Source: an uncultured Prevotellaceae bacterium (lineage in GTDB: Bacteria > Bacteroidota > Bacteroidia > Bacteroidales > Muribaculaceae). Taken from it: DNA of 63,840 nt. Positions 24,149-32,357 of this stretch are shown in pieces. Position numbers and translations under genes: made by a program. Location: positions 1-63,840 of the forward strand of contig CAMYCE010000003.1 in the NCBI GenBank assembly GCA_947254205.1, in the 5' to 3' direction. Under the pieces are notes generated by a model that was not told the DNA's origin, made no database searches, and saw only the letters and a list, made by a program, of their open reading frames with translations. Position 1 is the first letter of the stretch. Every line of letters begins with the position of its first letter.

Positions 24149-25834
24149 ATGAAAAGAGATCTACTATTGGGATGCGCTGTGATGCTGGCAGCAACCAGTG
24201 TACAGGCACAACAGCCACAACTCGATGGACAACTCGACCAAAGTGGGGCTCAAGAAGTGACATTGAATCAAGCTAAAAAAGCCGGAGAAACCAACGTGGC
24301 TGTGGGCTATATGCGCCCAAGAGGTTCGTTTTATTGTTCCTATTACACCAAAGACACCCAAAAAGGATTGTGGGGCTACTATGCTCCGTGGTTGCACGTC
24401 ACGCCCTACACCAAGGCCACCTATGTGAACACATCGACGGGCACAACCGAGCACACATGGAGCACCTATGTCGACAAGCTGCTCGACAAGAAACCCACCA
24501 CCTCCACCGAGCGCGACTTCACTGTGCCCTATGCCCTGCACCTCAACGACACCGTGCCCACTCTTGTGGCCAAAGCTGGCGATAAAGAAATCACCTACTT
24601 CATGGGTGGCTACAACAAGAGCAAGGTCTACAAGCCCTCGTTTGTGTGGACCTATCCCAACTGGAAGTATGCTCGCATGGAGTCGTTCAACACGCGCCAC
24701 ATGTGGGAGTCGAGCACCTATTTTGCCTTGGGTGGCAATCGCGATGGATCTTCCACATCGGCCGGCTACTATCACACTCTCGATGCTCAATATGCTGCCC
24801 AAGGTGGAGAAAAGGCCTATACCTTTGGACGCAACACTGCAGGCTATGACTACTCGGCCATTGCCTTTGAAAAACCAGCCCACCCCTACTTGATTAATCG
24901 TGTGGGTGTGAAATATCAACGACTCAAGTGGAGCAAAGATGCCAATGCGCTACTCAAAGCCGAAATCTATGAGATTGAGTCGATTCCGGCCTACGACGAT
25001 GCCAAGGCTGTTACACCCAAGCTAAAACGTCGCATTGCCAGTGGCCTTGCCACTATCGACAACTCTACTGCCACATCGGGCATGTTGCCAATTTTGGTGA
25101 AAGACGATGAGGGAGGCACTCCCGAAATCAATAGCGACATTTTGGTTGTGGTGTCGGGCTACAATGCCGATGGCATCAGCGACTTCACCCTGCAATGCAG
25201 TAGCGACAAGGTTGATGAGGGCTATGGCGAGTTGGGCTATGTGGGCATCACTGGCAACGATGGCAAAATCTCCTTCAAGGGAGTGAACCACACCATTGAG
25301 GCAGGGTTCTACTCGGCTCCCTCAATTTTCATCGAAACCGAACGCCCATGGCTGACCTATCGCTCTAATATTGAGCCCGAAGCCCACGACTTCTTGCCCA
25401 CTGGCGAACTCTATTATCTCGAACTCTTCTCCTATCAACCTGCCTCTACATGGACTATCACCACGGTCGAGCCCAATGCTCCTCAAAATGCCCCTAAGAC
25501 ACAAGCAAAAGCCAAAATTGACTTGCCATCGTGGATAAAATTACAACTCAAGGAAGATACGGGATCTGAAATGGGATTTGCCACCATTGTGCAACTCGAT
25601 GTCGAAGCTCTGCCTGCAGGTGTCGACTCGCGCGAAGCCACCATTAGGTTTGCCTATCCGGGAGCCTATCTCGACTATCACTTGACACAACACTTAGCAA
25701 CAGGTGTCACCGTGGTTGAGGCAAGCGAGGCCGGTGGCGATGATGCTCCCGTGTATAACATGATGGGACAGCGCGTGCATGCCGGAGCCAAGGGACTTCT
25801 CATCAAGAATGGCAAAAAGGTTTTGGTGAAATAA
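24149..25834 (+). CDS. Secreted protein with T9SS-like C-terminal motif (561 aa)
   Basis: The signal peptide spans residues 1-20 (cleavage after VQA). The body of about 480 residues is beta-rich with many Trp/Tyr and no lipobox, and I do not recognise a catalytic family. The last 35 residues (PVYNMMGQRVHAG...LLIKNGKKVLVK) match the short C-terminal motif common on secreted Bacteroidales proteins and resemble type A T9SS sorting signals. It lies 17 bases upstream of a rhodanese-like lipoprotein gene in the same direction. The window also encodes a PorE-like T9SS protein. Surface location is inferred. Confidence 0.75.
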   Translation: MKRDLLLGCAVMLAATSVQAQQPQLDGQLDQSGAQEVTLNQAKKAGETNVAVGYMRPRGSFYCSYYTKDTQKGLWGYYAPWLHVTPYTKATYVNTSTGTTEHTWSTYVDKLLDKKPTTSTERDFTVPYALHLNDTVPTLVAKAGDKEITYFMGGYNKSKVYKPSFVWTYPNWKYARMESFNTRHMWESSTYFALGGNRDGSSTSAGYYHTLDAQYAAQGGEKAYTFGRNTAGYDYSAIAFEKPAHPYLINRVGVKYQRLKWSKDANALLKAEIYEIESIPAYDDAKAVTPKLKRRIASGLATIDNSTATSGMLPILVKDDEGGTPEINSDILVVVSGYNADGISDFTLQCSSDKVDEGYGELGYVGITGNDGKISFKGVNHTIEAGFYSAPSIFIETERPWLTYRSNIEPEAHDFLPTGELYYLELFSYQPASTWTITTVEPNAPQNAPKTQAKAKIDLPSWIKLQLKEDTGSEMGFATIVQLDVEALPAGVDSREATIRFAYPGAYLDYHLTQHLATGVTVVEASEAGGDDAPVYNMMGQRVHAGAKGLLIKNGKKVLVK

Positions 25835-25851
25835 CAAAACAATGAAACACG

Positions 25852-26241
25852 ATGAAGAAATATTTATTATTGATGATGATGGGATTGTTTAGCTTTTTTC
25901 TTGGATCATGCAAGAGTGGCGAGGGTGTGCACGACATGACCGTCGACCAGTTTGAGCAGTTTATAGCCAAGCCCGATGTGCAACTTGTTGATGTGCGCAG
26001 TGCCGAGGAGTTCATGCAAGGCCACTTGGTGGGAGCTGTGAACATCGACGTGCTCTCGGCCGATTTTCTCGATAAGGCTACTGCAAGTCTCAACAAAAGG
26101 CAGCAAGTGGCGCTGTATTGCCGCAGTGGTCGCCGCAGTGCCAGTGCTGCTCGGCAACTCTCAAAAGCTGGTTTCAAGGTGGTGAATCTTGCAGGTGGCA
26201 TCACCGACTGGCAGGTTGCTGGCAAAAAAGTAGAAAAATAG
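25852..26241 (+). CDS. Rhodanese-like lipoprotein
   Basis: A 129-residue exported rhodanese domain. The lipobox LGSC puts the anchor at Cys20. The single rhodanese domain (about 28-125) has the active-site loop CRSGRRS with Cys90 and the LVDVRSAEEF entry motif. Rhodaneses carry sulfane sulfur or act in envelope thiol chemistry. It is 17 bases after the secreted 561-residue protein and probably cotranscribed. A MITE-like repeat starts 30 bases after the stop. Confidence 0.88.
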   Translation: MKKYLLLMMMGLFSFFLGSCKSGEGVHDMTVDQFEQFIAKPDVQLVDVRSAEEFMQGHLVGAVNIDVLSADFLDKATASLNKRQQVALYCRSGRRSASAARQLSKAGFKVVNLAGGITDWQVAGKKVEK

Positions 26242-26271
26242 CTAATCGAGAAGTTAAGGAATCTGGAGTTT

Positions 26272-26456
26272 AACCCAAATCGGTCATTAGGTCGCAATAA
26301 GAAAATATCTTAGGCTTTTCCTTGCCTTTATCATTTATTTTGGTTCTTTTTGACTGCTTTTTCGGTTGTTTAGCCCGCTAAACGCCCTCAAAATCAATCA
26401 AAAATTACTCAAAATAATTTGACAAAAACAAAGAAACCTAATGACCGATTTGGGTT
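26272..26456 (-). repeat. MITE-like element copy 2 (185 bp, inverted relative to copy 1)
   Basis: Same length and sequence as 2484-2668 but in opposite orientation. The terminal repeats read AACCCAAATCGGTCATTAGG (26272-26291) and its exact complement (26437-26456). Relative to copy 1, one position differs in both arms so that pairing is kept. The central palindrome is GTTTAGC-CC-GCTAAAC. Confidence 0.85.
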
Positions 26457-26712
26457 AAAGGAGTTATGAACGATAGAGATTGGCTCTCCAAAAATTCCCT
26501 CCTTGAGTCTCACGGATTTCACGGAATTTCAAGGTAGAATATCAACGAATTACACAAATTTAACGGAAGAATAAACGGCTCAATCCCACAGCCCCATCTT
26601 CGTTAAATTTGTGTAATTCATTGTTTTTCAGGCAACTAATACTGCTATCAATCGTGTTGCCTTAACTCCTTTAACTCCTGACTCCTTAACTCCTCAAAGA
26701 ATCTCCTCAAAA
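26457..26712. repeat. Composite intergenic repeat region with 19-bp inverted repeat
   Basis: From left to right: a copy of GGAGTTATGAACGATAGAGATTG (26460-26482), a TCACGGATTTCACGGAATTTC repeat typical of many bacterial intergenic regions, a perfect 19-bp inverted repeat (26547-26565 and 26601-26619, GAATTACACAAATTTAACG), and the AGGCAACTAAT...ACTCCT block (26629-26712) shared with 20843-20930. No gene is seen. Confidence 0.7.
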
Positions 26713-26719
26713 AAATCAT

Positions 26720-26727
26720 TACCTTTG
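26720..26727 (+). promoter_or_regulatory. Bacteroidetes -7 box TACCTTTG (flippase)
   Basis: A TAnnTTTG match 22 bases upstream of the flippase ATG at 26749. Confidence 0.55.
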
Positions 26728-26748
26728 CGACTGTAACGGCAAAAAACA

Positions 26749-28194
26749 ATGGAGACTTTAAAAGAAAAAACCACCAAAGGCATGTTTTGGAGTGCACTCA
26801 GCAATGGCACAATCCAAATCTTTGGCCTTGTGATTGGGATTTTTCTTGCCCGTCTCTTGTCGATTGCCGATTATGGCCTCGTGGGGGTTCTCTCCATTTT
26901 CACCCTCCTTGCCGGAAACTTGCAAAGCAGTGGCTTTACACAAGCCCTTATCAACATCAAGCAACCTTCGTTTACCGAGTATAATTCTGTATTTTGGTTC
27001 AATATCACAGCAGGAGCAGTGCTCTATGGTGTGCTATTCTTGTGTGCACCGCTCATTGCGTTTTTTTTCCATCAACCGGCATTAACCGATTTGTCACGGT
27101 TGCTTTTTTTGTGTATCCCCATATCTTCATTAGGTATTGTGCCCGCAGCCTATATGGCTAAAAATATGATGAATCGTGAAACTGCCATTATTAATTTATG
27201 GGCATTGTCGTTGTCGGGAATTGTGAGCATTACGATGGCTTTTAATGGTTGGGCTTATTGGAGCATGGCATGGCAACAGTTGCTCTATATTTCTTTTATG
27301 ACAGCCGGACGCTACTATTATAGTGCTTGGCGACCCTCTTTTCATATCGATTATAGACCTGTGAAAAACATGTTTGGATTTAGTGTTAAAATACTGCTTA
27401 CAAACATGTTGAATACCTTGAGCGGCAATATTCTCACCTTTGTGTTTGGACGCCTCTTCTCGATAGGCCATGTGGGCAACTTCACGCAAGCCAGCAAGTG
27501 GAGCACCATGGCAAGTGGCTTTGTTACGGGCACATTAGGGCAAGTGGCCCAAACGGTGCTTGTTGCTGCCGACGATGAAGTGGAGCGCGAGCGTCGCATT
27601 TTTCGCAAAATGATGCGTTTCACAGCTTTTCTTTCATTTCCTGTCATGTTTGGACTTTCGCTCGTGTCGCAAGAGTTTATAGTGATTGCGATAGGAGAAA
27701 AGTGGCAAGCAAGTGTGGAGTTGCTTCAAGTGTTGGCCATTGCGTGCGCTTTCATACCCTTTCAGAGCATGTTTCAAAACTTGGCTATCAGCAAAGGTCG
27801 CTCCGACATTTATCTGTGGTGTAATGTAGCTCAACTTGCCTCATTGTTCGTCATTATTTTTGCTTTCAGGCCATTGGGCTTTTATGCTATGATTATAGCC
27901 TATTCAATTTTCACCATTTTGTGGCTGCTGGTGTGGCAACAAGTGGGGAAACGGCTCATAGGGTTGCGATTGGTCGACACCATGCGTGACCTTTTGCCTT
28001 TCTTGCTCACTTCGGTGGTTGTCATGGGCATTACCTATTGCACAACTTGCTCCATTCAGCACCGTGTGCTACTGCTTGTGGTGCGTGTGCTACTTGCGGC
28101 AGTGCTCTATTTTGCAATTATGCATATAGCTCGCATCGACATGATGACTGAGAGTTTAGCCCTTTTAAAAAGCAAGAGGTTTAAAAGCGAGTGA
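26749..28194 (+). CDS. Polysaccharide flippase (Wzx/MATE-type, MOP superfamily)
   Basis: A 481-residue integral membrane protein with about 12-14 predicted helices, opening with the family-typical KTTKGMFWSALSNGTIQIFGLVIGIFLARLLS. Such proteins move undecaprenyl-linked oligosaccharides across the inner membrane. It has its own promoter and converges on the minus-strand glycan genes, overlapping the GT2 gene by 14 bases at the 3' ends. Together they suggest a small surface-glycan export and decoration locus. Confidence 0.9.
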   Translation: METLKEKTTKGMFWSALSNGTIQIFGLVIGIFLARLLSIADYGLVGVLSIFTLLAGNLQSSGFTQALINIKQPSFTEYNSVFWFNITAGAVLYGVLFLCAPLIAFFFHQPALTDLSRLLFLCIPISSLGIVPAAYMAKNMMNRETAIINLWALSLSGIVSITMAFNGWAYWSMAWQQLLYISFMTAGRYYYSAWRPSFHIDYRPVKNMFGFSVKILLTNMLNTLSGNILTFVFGRLFSIGHVGNFTQASKWSTMASGFVTGTLGQVAQTVLVAADDEVERERRIFRKMMRFTAFLSFPVMFGLSLVSQEFIVIAIGEKWQASVELLQVLAIACAFIPFQSMFQNLAISKGRSDIYLWCNVAQLASLFVIIFAFRPLGFYAMIIAYSIFTILWLLVWQQVGKRLIGLRLVDTMRDLLPFLLTSVVVMGITYCTTCSIQHRVLLLVVRVLLAAVLYFAIMHIARIDMMTESLALLKSKRFKSE

Positions 28195-29149
28195 TGAGCT
28201 CTTTGTAAAGTCGTCGTGTCAAGCGATAGAGTATTACCGCCAATCTGTAAGAAATATGCTGGTTGGTAAACATCAAGGCGCATAGTTTAATGTACCATGG
28301 GCTGCCATTAAAGTGCATGGGGCAATATTGATTCACTTGCTGCATGGTAGCTCCAAAACGGCGTGCATGGCGCAATACTGCCAATTGGGCAAAAAACTTT
28401 GCATGAGTATAACGCTTGTTTTTGTCCTCGCGTTCTATAAAGTCAAGAACCAATCGGTTAGACTTGAAAAATGAAATATTGTGTTTTTCTTTGATGTTGT
28501 GAGTGTAAGATTCCATGTTGTCGGTGCGGTAAATATACACCGATTCTTGTATTGTAGCTCGCTTTGCGTGAAGTAATAATCGAGGCACTATGGCATAGTC
28601 CTCGGCATAGTCAATTTGCGATATTGAGAAAATATTGTGGGTTGTGTATAAATCTTTCTTAATGAGACGTGCCCAGATGTGATGAGGTATGATATTTTGA
28701 CACAAAATCAGTTTGAGGTAAACCTCGGTGTTGCCGGCAAAAGGGGTGATGGGAGGTGATATTCTACCGCCACTCTCTTCCTGGAAGGCGCCATCTACCA
28801 AACTTGCACCTGTGCGTTCCATCGTCGCTACAAGCAATTCCACAGCCATGGGTGTGATATAATCGTCGCTATCGACGTGCATCACGGCCTCACCTGTTGC
28901 AGCCTTGGTGGCAGTGAGTCGTGCAGCCCCCAGGCCTTGGTTGTGTTCGTGTTCAATGATGCGCACTTGCGATTTTCGGTTAGGGTATATTGATAGCACT
29001 TGTTTCAATATATCCATGCTTGAATCGGGTGTGCAGTCATTGACAAAGATATACTCAATATCACTATAACTTTGCTCAAATAGCGACCGTGCACACTGTT
29101 CAATGTAGTGTTCTACTCCATATATAGGAACCAAAATTGAAACTTTCAT
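28181..29149 (-). CDS. Family 2 glycosyltransferase
   Basis: A 322-residue GT-A enzyme. The N-terminal nucleotide-sugar domain opens KVSILVPIYGVEHYIEQC and has the FVNDCTPDSS motif and the metal-binding DSDDYI (near 93-98). The C-terminal 120 residues are helical with no membrane segment. It transfers a sugar onto a lipid- or polymer-linked acceptor on the cytoplasmic side. It is last in the four-gene minus-strand operon, 35 bases after licD. Confidence 0.9.
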   Translation of the reverse strand: MKVSILVPIYGVEHYIEQCARSLFEQSYSDIEYIFVNDCTPDSSMDILKQVLSIYPNRKSQVRIIEHEHNQGLGAARLTATKAATGEAVMHVDSDDYITPMAVELLVATMERTGASLVDGAFQEESGGRISPPITPFAGNTEVYLKLILCQNIIPHHIWARLIKKDLYTTHNIFSISQIDYAEDYAIVPRLLLHAKRATIQESVYIYRTDNMESYTHNIKEKHNISFFKSNRLVLDFIEREDKNKRYTHAKFFAQLAVLRHARRFGATMQQVNQYCPMHFNGSPWYIKLCALMFTNQHISYRLAVILYRLTRRLYKELITRF

Positions 29150-29184
29150 AGCATCAAGAACAAAAAAAACGATGTGTATTTGGA

Positions 29185-30069
29185 TTATGATGTTACCTTT
29201 CTGAGCACTTCATCGATGGTTTCTCTTTGTTTAAAATTCACATAGGCGATGGAGTGCTGAGTGTGACGTTGCTCGATAGGAGGCAATTGGGTGTAGTCGT
29301 CGAAATAGTTGTTTAGCCACCGAGTGTAGTTTTTGGGAATGGCTACTTGTAGTCCATCGTAGGGTAGGAGGGTGGATTCTTCTATCCATGATTTCGGAAT
29401 GAGCTCCTTGTCGCCATATCCTGGAGGATATTTGGTGATAAATTGCTGCTCGTCGTAATTGTAGGTGTTTACGACATCTTGCAATTTCTTTAGGTAGAAC
29501 CGCCTTAATTGCTTGCGGTTGAGGTTGATGAGGAAATAATGCAGCATGTCTTTAAATCTGCCACTCTTGAGCTTGTTTATGATAGTTTCCTTCTTGTAGT
29601 AGGTAGAAACAAGTGTCAGTCGATTCCAATATTTAGTATATTTTTTTTGCAATTTAAGGAATTGAGTTTTGTCGTTTACCATGCCATCATAAACAAAAAT
29701 GTCGATAAACATGCCAATGATGCATCTATATTCGTCTTTTTCGAGCAGGGTGGTTTCTTTGTTGCATAATTTGTAAAATGGCAAATAATAGTTGGGGGTG
29801 TTGAATGGGGAAATGAGTTCATATTTTCCTAAATCTTCGGTTTGGCACAGCTGTTTGAATTTTTCAAAATCAGGCCGGGGCATCACCACATCAATGTCAT
29901 CGTCCCAAGGTATTATTCCGTGGTGCCTTGCGGCTCCAATAGCTGTGCCATAGGCTACAAAATATCGCAATTTGTGCTTGTTGCAAAACTGAATGTAAAA
30001 ATTGAGTATATCGGTGATGCACTCCACCCATTGGGTGCGCAATGTTCCCGTGACTTCAACTTGTTTCAT
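29185..30069 (-). CDS. LicD-family phosphotransferase
   Basis: A 294-residue LicD/fukutin-type nucleotidyltransferase-fold protein. The GTAIGAARHHGIIPWDDDIDV motif (about 41-61) gives the GA[IV]RH...WDDD catalytic signature. LicD proteins transfer phosphocholine, phosphoethanolamine or other phospho-groups from CDP donors to glycans. The start overlaps the stop of the asparagine-synthase-like gene by four bases, and a cytidylyltransferase lies upstream, so a CDP-activated donor is likely made and used within this operon. Confidence 0.88.
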   Translation of the reverse strand: MKQVEVTGTLRTQWVECITDILNFYIQFCNKHKLRYFVAYGTAIGAARHHGIIPWDDDIDVVMPRPDFEKFKQLCQTEDLGKYELISPFNTPNYYLPFYKLCNKETTLLEKDEYRCIIGMFIDIFVYDGMVNDKTQFLKLQKKYTKYWNRLTLVSTYYKKETIINKLKSGRFKDMLHYFLINLNRKQLRRFYLKKLQDVVNTYNYDEQQFITKYPPGYGDKELIPKSWIEESTLLPYDGLQVAIPKNYTRWLNNYFDDYTQLPPIEQRHTQHSIAYVNFKQRETIDEVLRKVTS

Positions 30070-31136
30070 CTTGCATCTATATTTTGTTGGTCAAATAAAT
30101 TTAGAAATAACTCAGCACACCATAATTGCCACTTTTGATTGCCTGTGAGTTTATTCATGTCGATGTCCTCTCTGAATTCTTGGCGTTTGGGACCACTCCA
30201 ATTTTGCAGAAAAGCATCTACAGGCCGAGGCATTGGAATTTTGAAGGGAATCTCACGCTCGGGATATTTGAGTGCATAGAGTTCTCTAATCAAATATTTT
30301 GGCTCCCCATTTCTCACACGTTTTAGGTCAAGAGGTTGTCCCATCACCAGGCATGCATAGGGGTCATAATAGGGCATTTGAGCCGTGCCAAAGGCATTGA
30401 GATAGGAACTGGAGCTTTCGATAGAAAAAACTTCGTCCATAAATTTCAAGAAGTCAATCTTGCCTTCCTCTTTGCGATAGGTCTCATAGAGGTCAAAAAC
30501 CTTGTTGTCGGGCTCTCTAAGCACCTCATTGGGGTCGAGAAAGGTGTATCGTTTTACGAAATCATCAAAATTCCAATCTTCACCAATAAGCTGATTCATA
30601 CCTCCAAAAATGAGGTCTGCACTCTCTCCCACAATCATGAGTTCCACGCCATCTCTTTTAGCCTCAATGGCTGCTTTGTAGATTTGTGGCTCGATAGAAT
30701 GCACGGGTGCCCCTTTGGCACGCATTACAATGGGAGTGTATGTGCTATAATCGTCAAAGCTGATGTTTACTTGATGATGAATTAAATTGAATTTCTTGCA
30801 ATAATATCGGGCTCGTTGCAAGTCGTCATTAAACACTGCCGAGTCTTGGGTCGTGAAAGTGTAGGCATGGCTACCCGGGCGCAGATAAGAGGCCGGTATG
30901 GCACTGTCCATTCCTCCCGAAAGCAAGATGCCAATGTTGTTGTATTGTTGATATAGTTTATTGAATTGGCGTTTGATTTCGGCATCTATTTCAGAGGCCT
31001 TGTTCACTTTTATTCGTTGATTTAGGGCTATGGGTTTGAAATTGACGTGTTCCATGCCAGGGTAAAAATCAATGCCATCTTTAAAAATATATCGGTAGGC
31101 AAAATATGAACTTAGACAAAAGGGTTTATTAATCAT
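30066..31136 (-). CDS. Asparagine-synthase-like ATP-pyrophosphatase (no glutaminase domain)
   Basis: A 356-residue protein with the PP-loop ILLSGGMDSA (about 69-78) of asparagine synthetase and related adenylating amidotransferases, followed by EPQIYKAAIEAK and the VGESADLIFGGMN motif. The usual N-terminal Ntn-type glutaminase domain is absent: only about 65 residues precede the PP-loop and there is no Cys2. It may take ammonia from a partner or use another nucleophile to amidate a sugar acid or phospho-linked group. It overlaps licD by four bases. Confidence 0.82.
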   Translation of the reverse strand: MINKPFCLSSYFAYRYIFKDGIDFYPGMEHVNFKPIALNQRIKVNKASEIDAEIKRQFNKLYQQYNNIGILLSGGMDSAIPASYLRPGSHAYTFTTQDSAVFNDDLQRARYYCKKFNLIHHQVNISFDDYSTYTPIVMRAKGAPVHSIEPQIYKAAIEAKRDGVELMIVGESADLIFGGMNQLIGEDWNFDDFVKRYTFLDPNEVLREPDNKVFDLYETYRKEEGKIDFLKFMDEVFSIESSSSYLNAFGTAQMPYYDPYACLVMGQPLDLKRVRNGEPKYLIRELYALKYPEREIPFKIPMPRPVDAFLQNWSGPKRQEFREDIDMNKLTGNQKWQLWCAELFLNLFDQQNIDAR

Positions 31137-31163
31137 TTGTTGTTCTCCGTAATATTTTGGGGG

Positions 31164-31616
31164 TTATTTAATTTGGTTTGTATTGTTGTCATTATTCACA
31201 GTCCAACCTCTCACTTGCTGTAATGCTTCTGTGATTTTTGTAGAAGAAATACCCTTGGTATAAGGGAAATACACGATTTGAATGCCAGCGTCGGTAAATT
31301 CTTTTTCATAGTCTTTCCACTTTGGGGTATTATACCAGTCATCTCCCACAAATAGAATGTTGGCTTTGAGTTTTTTGCACGCAGTCAGTTTGTCCATGTC
31401 ATATTGTGGAACAACTGCATCTACATATTTTATATTGCGCACGATTTCGGCTCGGTCGCAATATGGAATCATGGCTTGCTTCCCTTTGTAGGTCACAAGC
31501 TCATCAACTGTTACACCCACAATCAACTTGTCACACATGCCTTTGGCATTTTTCAGGAGGTTTAAGTGCCCGATGTGAAAGAGGTCATAAACCCCGGTGG
31601 TATATCCTATAATCAT
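31164..31616 (-). CDS. Cytidylyltransferase (glycerol-3-phosphate/choline-phosphate type)
   Basis: A 150-residue TagD-like nucleotidyltransferase with GVYDLFHIGHLNLL (HxGH, about 8-21), the RAEIVRNIKYVD motif and ISSTKI. It makes a CDP-activated alcohol (CDP-glycerol, CDP-choline or similar) from CTP. It is first in the operon cytidylyltransferase, Asn-synthase-like, licD, GT2. The natural substrate cannot be told from the sequence. Confidence 0.87.
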   Translation of the reverse strand: MIIGYTTGVYDLFHIGHLNLLKNAKGMCDKLIVGVTVDELVTYKGKQAMIPYCDRAEIVRNIKYVDAVVPQYDMDKLTACKKLKANILFVGDDWYNTPKWKDYEKEFTDAGIQIVYFPYTKGISSTKITEALQQVRGWTVNNDNNTNQIK

Positions 31617-31636
31617 GACTTAAATACTTTGCAAAA

Positions 31637-31644
31637 CAAAGATA
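31637..31644 (-). promoter_or_regulatory. Bacteroidetes -7 box TATCTTTG (glycan operon)
   Basis: A TAnnTTTG match on the minus strand, 21 bases upstream of the cytidylyltransferase ATG at 31616. Confidence 0.55.
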
Positions 31645-31774
31645 CAATTAAATATTGATATTTGATAGCTGCATGTTGGGATATAATGAAATTGCTGTGT
31701 TGTGCCCATTGAGGGTGTGCAATTTATTTCAGCTTTGTAAAAGGAAAATAGTGGGGGAGTTCGATATTTTTTTG

Positions 31775-31782
31775 TAACTTTG
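31775..31782 (+). promoter_or_regulatory. Bacteroidetes -7 box TAACTTTG (riboswitch leader)
   Basis: A TAnnTTTG match about 30 bases upstream of the cobalamin aptamer, the likely promoter of the 2130-residue gene's long leader. Confidence 0.55.
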
Positions 31783-31810
31783 TGGTGCAGATAGTTTGGT
31801 GACTGTGAGA

Positions 31811-31985
31811 TAGGTTTCGTGCCCGCCTCGCAGTGAAAAGGGAATCGGGTGCAAATCCCGAACAGACCCGCTGCTGTGAGTTCCGCTATGGCTGGTTGTG
31901 CCCGGTGATGTGCCACTGGCTCTCTCTTGAAGGGGCTGGGAAGGCTGCACGACCAGTGGAACAAGTCAGAAAACCTGCCTTACTA
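31811..31985 (+). ncRNA. Cobalamin (AdoCbl) riboswitch
   Basis: Contains the aptamer core GGGAATCGGGTGCAAATCCC (31840-31859), the CCCGCTGCTGTGA segment at 31867-31879, a GCCACTGG arm, GGGAAGGC, and the B12 box AAGTCAGAAAACCTGCCT (31963-31980). The order matches the cobalamin riboswitch family. Downstream lie a strong hairpin (31993-32026, CATCGCCTTTCC...GGCGATG) and a 9-base sequence (32059-32067) exactly complementary to the B12 box. The remaining leader to 32357 has no convincing gene. It controls the 2130-residue gene, with no transporter gene nearby. Confidence 0.9.
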
Positions 31986-32357
31986 TCTTCTCATCGCCTT
32001 TCCTTGAAAAGGAAGAAAGGCGATGGGTAAAGTCGGTTGCTTCCGGGGGTAATGAAGTGGCAGGTTTATTCTTGATGATGCTCAAAGCCGGTGTTGTCTC
32101 GCTCTCTCAACACACAAGGAGGAGGTGGAGAAAAATCACGGCAAGAAGCAATCGTTGGGGCATGACTTTTCCATCTTTTTTACCAAGATTTTTTAAGAAA
32201 AACGAGAGGAGGCTATCGCTATGCAAGAAATGTGGTAGTTGCCCATTTTTCTTTACTCTCCCTCTCGTGCGTGTTGTAGGGAACAATAGACTTCTATCAA
32301 AATGCAAGTGCTAACAAAATAATTTTAGTATTAATTTTAATAACAATCAATTTTTTT

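Noticed and set aside
28181..28194. Frameshift joining the flippase and GT2 genes
   Set aside because: They are on opposite strands and both have complete C-termini; the 14-base overlap is a normal convergent overlap.
32057..32314. 85-codon open frame in the riboswitch leader
   Set aside because: Arg/Lys-rich with no family, no clear ribosome-binding context, and it overlaps the predicted switching region; a leader peptide cannot be excluded but is not supported.
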